Below the pieces are notes generated by a model. The model saw only the letters and a list, made by a program, of their open reading frames with translations. It made no database searches and had not been told where the DNA came from. From CALWRM01 sp050309765 (lineage in GTDB: Bacteria > Bacillota > Clostridia > Christensenellales > UBA1750), in contig JBNRMU010000046.1 of the NCBI GenBank assembly GCA_050309765.1, positions 1 through 8,312 on the forward strand: a DNA stretch of 8,312 nt, given 5' to 3'. Shown here in pieces: positions 5,818 to 8,312 of the stretch. The number at the start of each line of letters is the position of its first letter. Within the stretch, counting starts at the first letter, position 1. The translations under genes were made by a program, and so were the position numbers.

Positions 5818-6306
5818 ATGGCAAACGCAGCAAATGAAACCAGCAAGCTCTTTACCGTTGAAGGCATGAAGAAAATGGAGGAAGAGCTCGAATATTTAAA
5901 GACCGTCAAGCGCGTGGAGGTGGCCGAGCGCATCAAGGTGGCGCGCTCCTTCGGCGATCTTTCCGAAAACGCCGAATACGACGCCGCCAAGAACGAGCAG
6001 GCCTTTATGGAAGGCCGCATCATGGAGCTGGAAAACACCCTGCGCAACGCACAGGTGGTCAGCGAGGACGAGGTTCCCTCGGACACCATCACCGTCGGCT
6101 CCTCCGTGCTGCTGCGCGACACGGCCAGCGGCAGGGAGATGACCTATTATCTGGTGGGCTCCTCCGAGTCCGACCCCTTCAAGGGCCGCATCTCCAACGA
6201 GTCGCCCGTGGGCCGCGCGCTGTTCGGCCGTAAAATCGGCGAAACGGTCAAAATCGCCGTGCCCGCCGGCACGCTCAACTACACCATCGTGTCCATCAGC
6301 CGCTGA
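5818..6306 (+). CDS. greA: Transcription elongation factor GreA
   Basis: GreA binds the secondary channel of RNA polymerase and stimulates cleavage of backtracked transcripts. The product is 162 residues, near the usual length. Residues about 10-85 form the coiled-coil arm, beginning FTVEGMKKMEEELEYLK. The tip carries GDLSENAEYDAAKNEQ (46-61) with the acidic pair D47 and E50 matching the functional tip acids of the family. Residues about 86-162 form the C-terminal FKBP-like domain (TVGSSVLLRD, SPVGRALFGRKIGETV). The ATG at 5818 has AGGAGGT six bases upstream. An in-frame TTG at 5788 would put that site inside the gene and is rejected. It precedes lysS by 43 bases, a gene order common in Bacillota. 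Seven residues before the FTVEGMKK stretch are extra relative to short GreA proteins and look unstructured. Confidence 0.97.
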   Translation: MANAANETSKLFTVEGMKKMEEELEYLKTVKRVEVAERIKVARSFGDLSENAEYDAAKNEQAFMEGRIMELENTLRNAQVVSEDEVPSDTITVGSSVLLRDTASGREMTYYLVGSSESDPFKGRISNESPVGRALFGRKIGETVKIAVPAGTLNYTIVSISR

Positions 6307-6349
6307 TCTTCGGGCACGCAAAGATGCAATTTAAGGAGAGAAACATACG

Positions 6350-8312
6350 ATGACGCAGGAGCAGGATCTTCAGCAGATGGAGCAGCGGGAAGGCCTGAGC
6401 GAGCAGGCGCGCATTCGCCTGGAAAAGCTGCAGGAACTTCAGCGGCAGGGCAAGGACCCCTTCACCATCACCACCTTTGACCGCACGCACCGCAGCGCGC
6501 AGATCAAGCAGGACTACGAATCCCTGGCCGAAACGCAAATTTCCGTGGCCGGCAGGATGATGTCCCGCCGTATCATGGGCAAGGCGTCCTTTCTGCATCT
6601 GCAGGACGACCAGGGCCTGATCCAGGTCTATGTCAAGCGCGACGACATCGGCGCGGACGAATACCAGGCTTTTAAGGCTCTGGACATCGGCGATATCCTG
6701 GGCGTGAAGGGCACGGTGTTCACCACCAAAACGGGAGAGATCTCCGTCCATGCCACGTCCATCACGCTGTTGTCCAAGTCCCTGCTTCCCCTGCCGGAAA
6801 AGTTCCACGGTCTTAAGGATAACGACGCCCGCTACCGCCAGCGTTATGTGGATCTGATCGTCAATTCCGAGGTCAAGGAGACCTTCGTCAAACGCTCCCG
6901 CATCATCTCGGAGATTCGTTCCTTTCTGGACAACCAGGGCTTTCTGGAGGTCGAGACCCCGGTGCTGCACACCCAGGCCGGCGGCGCTTCGGCCCGTCCC
7001 TTCATCACCCACCACAACACGCTGGACATCGATATGTACCTGCGCATCGCCCTGGAGTTGCATTTAAAGCGCCTGATCGTGGGCGGCTTCGACGCGGTGT
7101 ACGAGATCGGCCGCGTGTTCCGCAACGAAGGCATGGATACCCGCCACAATCCGGAATTCACCATGCTGGAGCTGTACAAGGCCTACACCGATGTGAACGG
7201 CATGATGGACATCACCGAGGATATGATCCGCCATGTGGCAAGAAAGGTCTGCGGCAGCGCGGTCGTGACCTACGGCGATACCGTGATCGACCTGGAAAAA
7301 CCCTTTGCCCGCCTTTCCATGCTGGACGCGGTCAAGCAGTACGCCGGCGTCGACTTTGAGCAGGTCAAGGACCTGGAAGAGGCCCGCGCCCTGGCCAAAG
7401 CACACCACATCGAATATGAGGAGCGCCACAAAAAGGGCGACATCCTGAACCTCTTCTTTGAAACCTATGTGGAGGAAAAGCTGATCCAGCCCACCTTCCT
7501 GACCGGCCATCCGGTGGAGATCTCGCCCCTTGCCAAGCGCATGCCCGGCAACCCGATGTACACCGAACGCTTCGAGCTGTTCATCCTGGGCCGCGAGCAT
7601 GCCAACGCCTTCTCCGAGCTGAACGATCCCATTGACCAGCGCGGGCGCTTCGAGGCGCAGGCGGCCCTGAAGGCCGCGGGCGACGAGGAAGCCAGCGGCG
7701 TGGACGAGGATTTCCTCAACGCCCTTTCCTACGGCATGCCCCCCACCGGCGGCCTCGGCGTGGGCGTGGATCGCCTGGTGATGCTGCTGACCAACAGCCC
7801 CTCCATCCGCGATACCCTGCTCTTCCCCACCATGAAGCCGTTGGATACCTCTAAAGCTGAAATCAAGTCGGAAAACACTACTGAAACGGCGCCTGCCGGA
7901 ACAGTGAATGCACCCGATTTTTCAATCTGTGCCTGTCCGACTTGTCCGAATGAAGCCTGGTGTGCTGCACAGAACGGCGAACCGACTTCGGAGGAAAAGA
8001 TCGATTTCTCGAACGTCGTGATCGAACCTCTCTTTGAGGACCAGGTCGACTTTGAGACCTTCTCCAAGAGCGATTTCCGCGCGGTGAAGGTCCTGGAATG
8101 CGAGGCTGTTCCGAAATCGAAAAAGCTCCTGAAGTTCCTGCTGGACGACGGAAGCAGCAAAAACCGCGTGATCCTAAGCGGGATCCACGCCTACTACGAG
8201 CCGGAAGAGCTGATCGGCAAGACCTGCATCGCCATCTTAAACCTGCCGCCCAGGCAGATGATGGGCATCGATTCCTGCGGCATGCTGATCTCCGCCCTGC
8301 ATAAGGAAGGCG
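6350..8312 (+). CDS. lysS: Lysine--tRNA ligase (class II) fused to a Cys-rich linker and a C-terminal EMAP-II/Trbp111-type tRNA-binding domain (partial)
   Basis: Charges tRNA(Lys) with lysine in the cytoplasm. 654 codons are visible and the C-terminus lies beyond the window. The anticodon-binding OB domain spans about 64-145. The class II core follows, with motif 1 around GFLEVETPVL (197-206), motif 2 FRNEGMDTRHNPEFTMLE (257-274) and motif 3 GGLGVGVDRLVML (467-479). The usual core ends near FPTMKP (492-497), close to where E. coli LysS stops. Here the frame continues without a stop. Residues 498-566 are a linker with C527, C529, C532 and C538 (CACPTCPNEAWC). From about 567 a second OB domain begins (DFETFSKSDFRAVKVLE, then LSGIHAYYEPEELIGK and LPPRQMMGIDSCGMLISA), matching the tRNA-binding domain of MetRS C-termini, Trbp111 and EMAP-II. 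That domain probably raises tRNA affinity (inference). AAGGAG lies 11 bases before the ATG. Linker codons look less GC-rich than the core. Confidence 0.95.
   Translation, partial: MTQEQDLQQMEQREGLSEQARIRLEKLQELQRQGKDPFTITTFDRTHRSAQIKQDYESLAETQISVAGRMMSRRIMGKASFLHLQDDQGLIQVYVKRDDIGADEYQAFKALDIGDILGVKGTVFTTKTGEISVHATSITLLSKSLLPLPEKFHGLKDNDARYRQRYVDLIVNSEVKETFVKRSRIISEIRSFLDNQGFLEVETPVLHTQAGGASARPFITHHNTLDIDMYLRIALELHLKRLIVGGFDAVYEIGRVFRNEGMDTRHNPEFTMLELYKAYTDVNGMMDITEDMIRHVARKVCGSAVVTYGDTVIDLEKPFARLSMLDAVKQYAGVDFEQVKDLEEARALAKAHHIEYEERHKKGDILNLFFETYVEEKLIQPTFLTGHPVEISPLAKRMPGNPMYTERFELFILGREHANAFSELNDPIDQRGRFEAQAALKAAGDEEASGVDEDFLNALSYGMPPTGGLGVGVDRLVMLLTNSPSIRDTLLFPTMKPLDTSKAEIKSENTTETAPAGTVNAPDFSICACPTCPNEAWCAAQNGEPTSEEKIDFSNVVIEPLFEDQVDFETFSKSDFRAVKVLECEAVPKSKKLLKFLLDDGSSKNRVILSGIHAYYEPEELIGKTCIAILNLPPRQMMGIDSCGMLISALHKEG

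Noticed and set aside
6296..7063. Minus-strand open frame (255 codons) opposite lysS
   Set aside because: Its composition is typical of an antisense shadow, and it covers the conserved OB and motif 1 coding region of lysS.
1..8312. CRISPR array, insertion sequence or prophage genes
   Set aside because: No regularly spaced repeats, transposase-like frames or terminal repeats were seen; the genes are ordinary chromosomal ones.

Overview
This looks like chromosomal housekeeping DNA from a GC-rich, low-oxygen-type member of the Bacillota (Clostridia). The reasons are strong AGGAGG-type ribosome binding sites, AT-rich vegetative promoters set in GC-rich DNA, U-tailed hairpin terminators, the long clostridial form of HflX, and the greA-lysS gene pair. 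A more exact placement (a gut lineage such as Christensenellales or Oscillospirales) is only a guess. I see no mobile element, CRISPR array, tRNA or rRNA.

Layout. Genes on the minus strand, read right to left, fall into three units. (1) A cytoplasmic alpha/beta-hydrolase esterase (4591-5391) has its own promoter and a terminator. (2) prmA, the ribosomal protein L11 methyltransferase (3531-4493), is closed by a clear terminator at 3465-3509. (3) A probable operon starts at a good promoter at 3405-3433: yfbR (5'-deoxynucleotidase, 2714-3292), then a serpin-family lipoprotein (1440-2684), then hflX (ribosome-associated GTPase, 1-1417, C-terminus beyond the window). A 426-base divergent region (5392-5817) separates these from the plus-strand operon greA (5818-6306) and lysS (6350 to beyond the window end).

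How the genes fit together. Most concern gene expression: GreA rescues stalled RNA polymerase, LysRS charges tRNA(Lys), PrmA modifies the ribosome and HflX acts on stalled ribosomes. YfbR trims deoxynucleoside monophosphates. The serpin lipoprotein is the outlier, an envelope protein sandwiched between a nucleotidase and a GTPase.

Most notable points. LysRS does not end after the usual class II core. It continues in frame through a linker of about 70 residues with four closely spaced cysteines into an EMAP-II/Trbp111-type tRNA-binding domain. The HflX N-terminal extension carries a complete JAMM-like metalloprotease signature (HxH-x7-S-x2-D). The YfbR HD motif reads His-Glu instead of His-Asp. 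The serpin hinge is degenerate, which argues against classical protease trapping. The greA promoter -35 box lies inside a perfect 9-bp inverted repeat.
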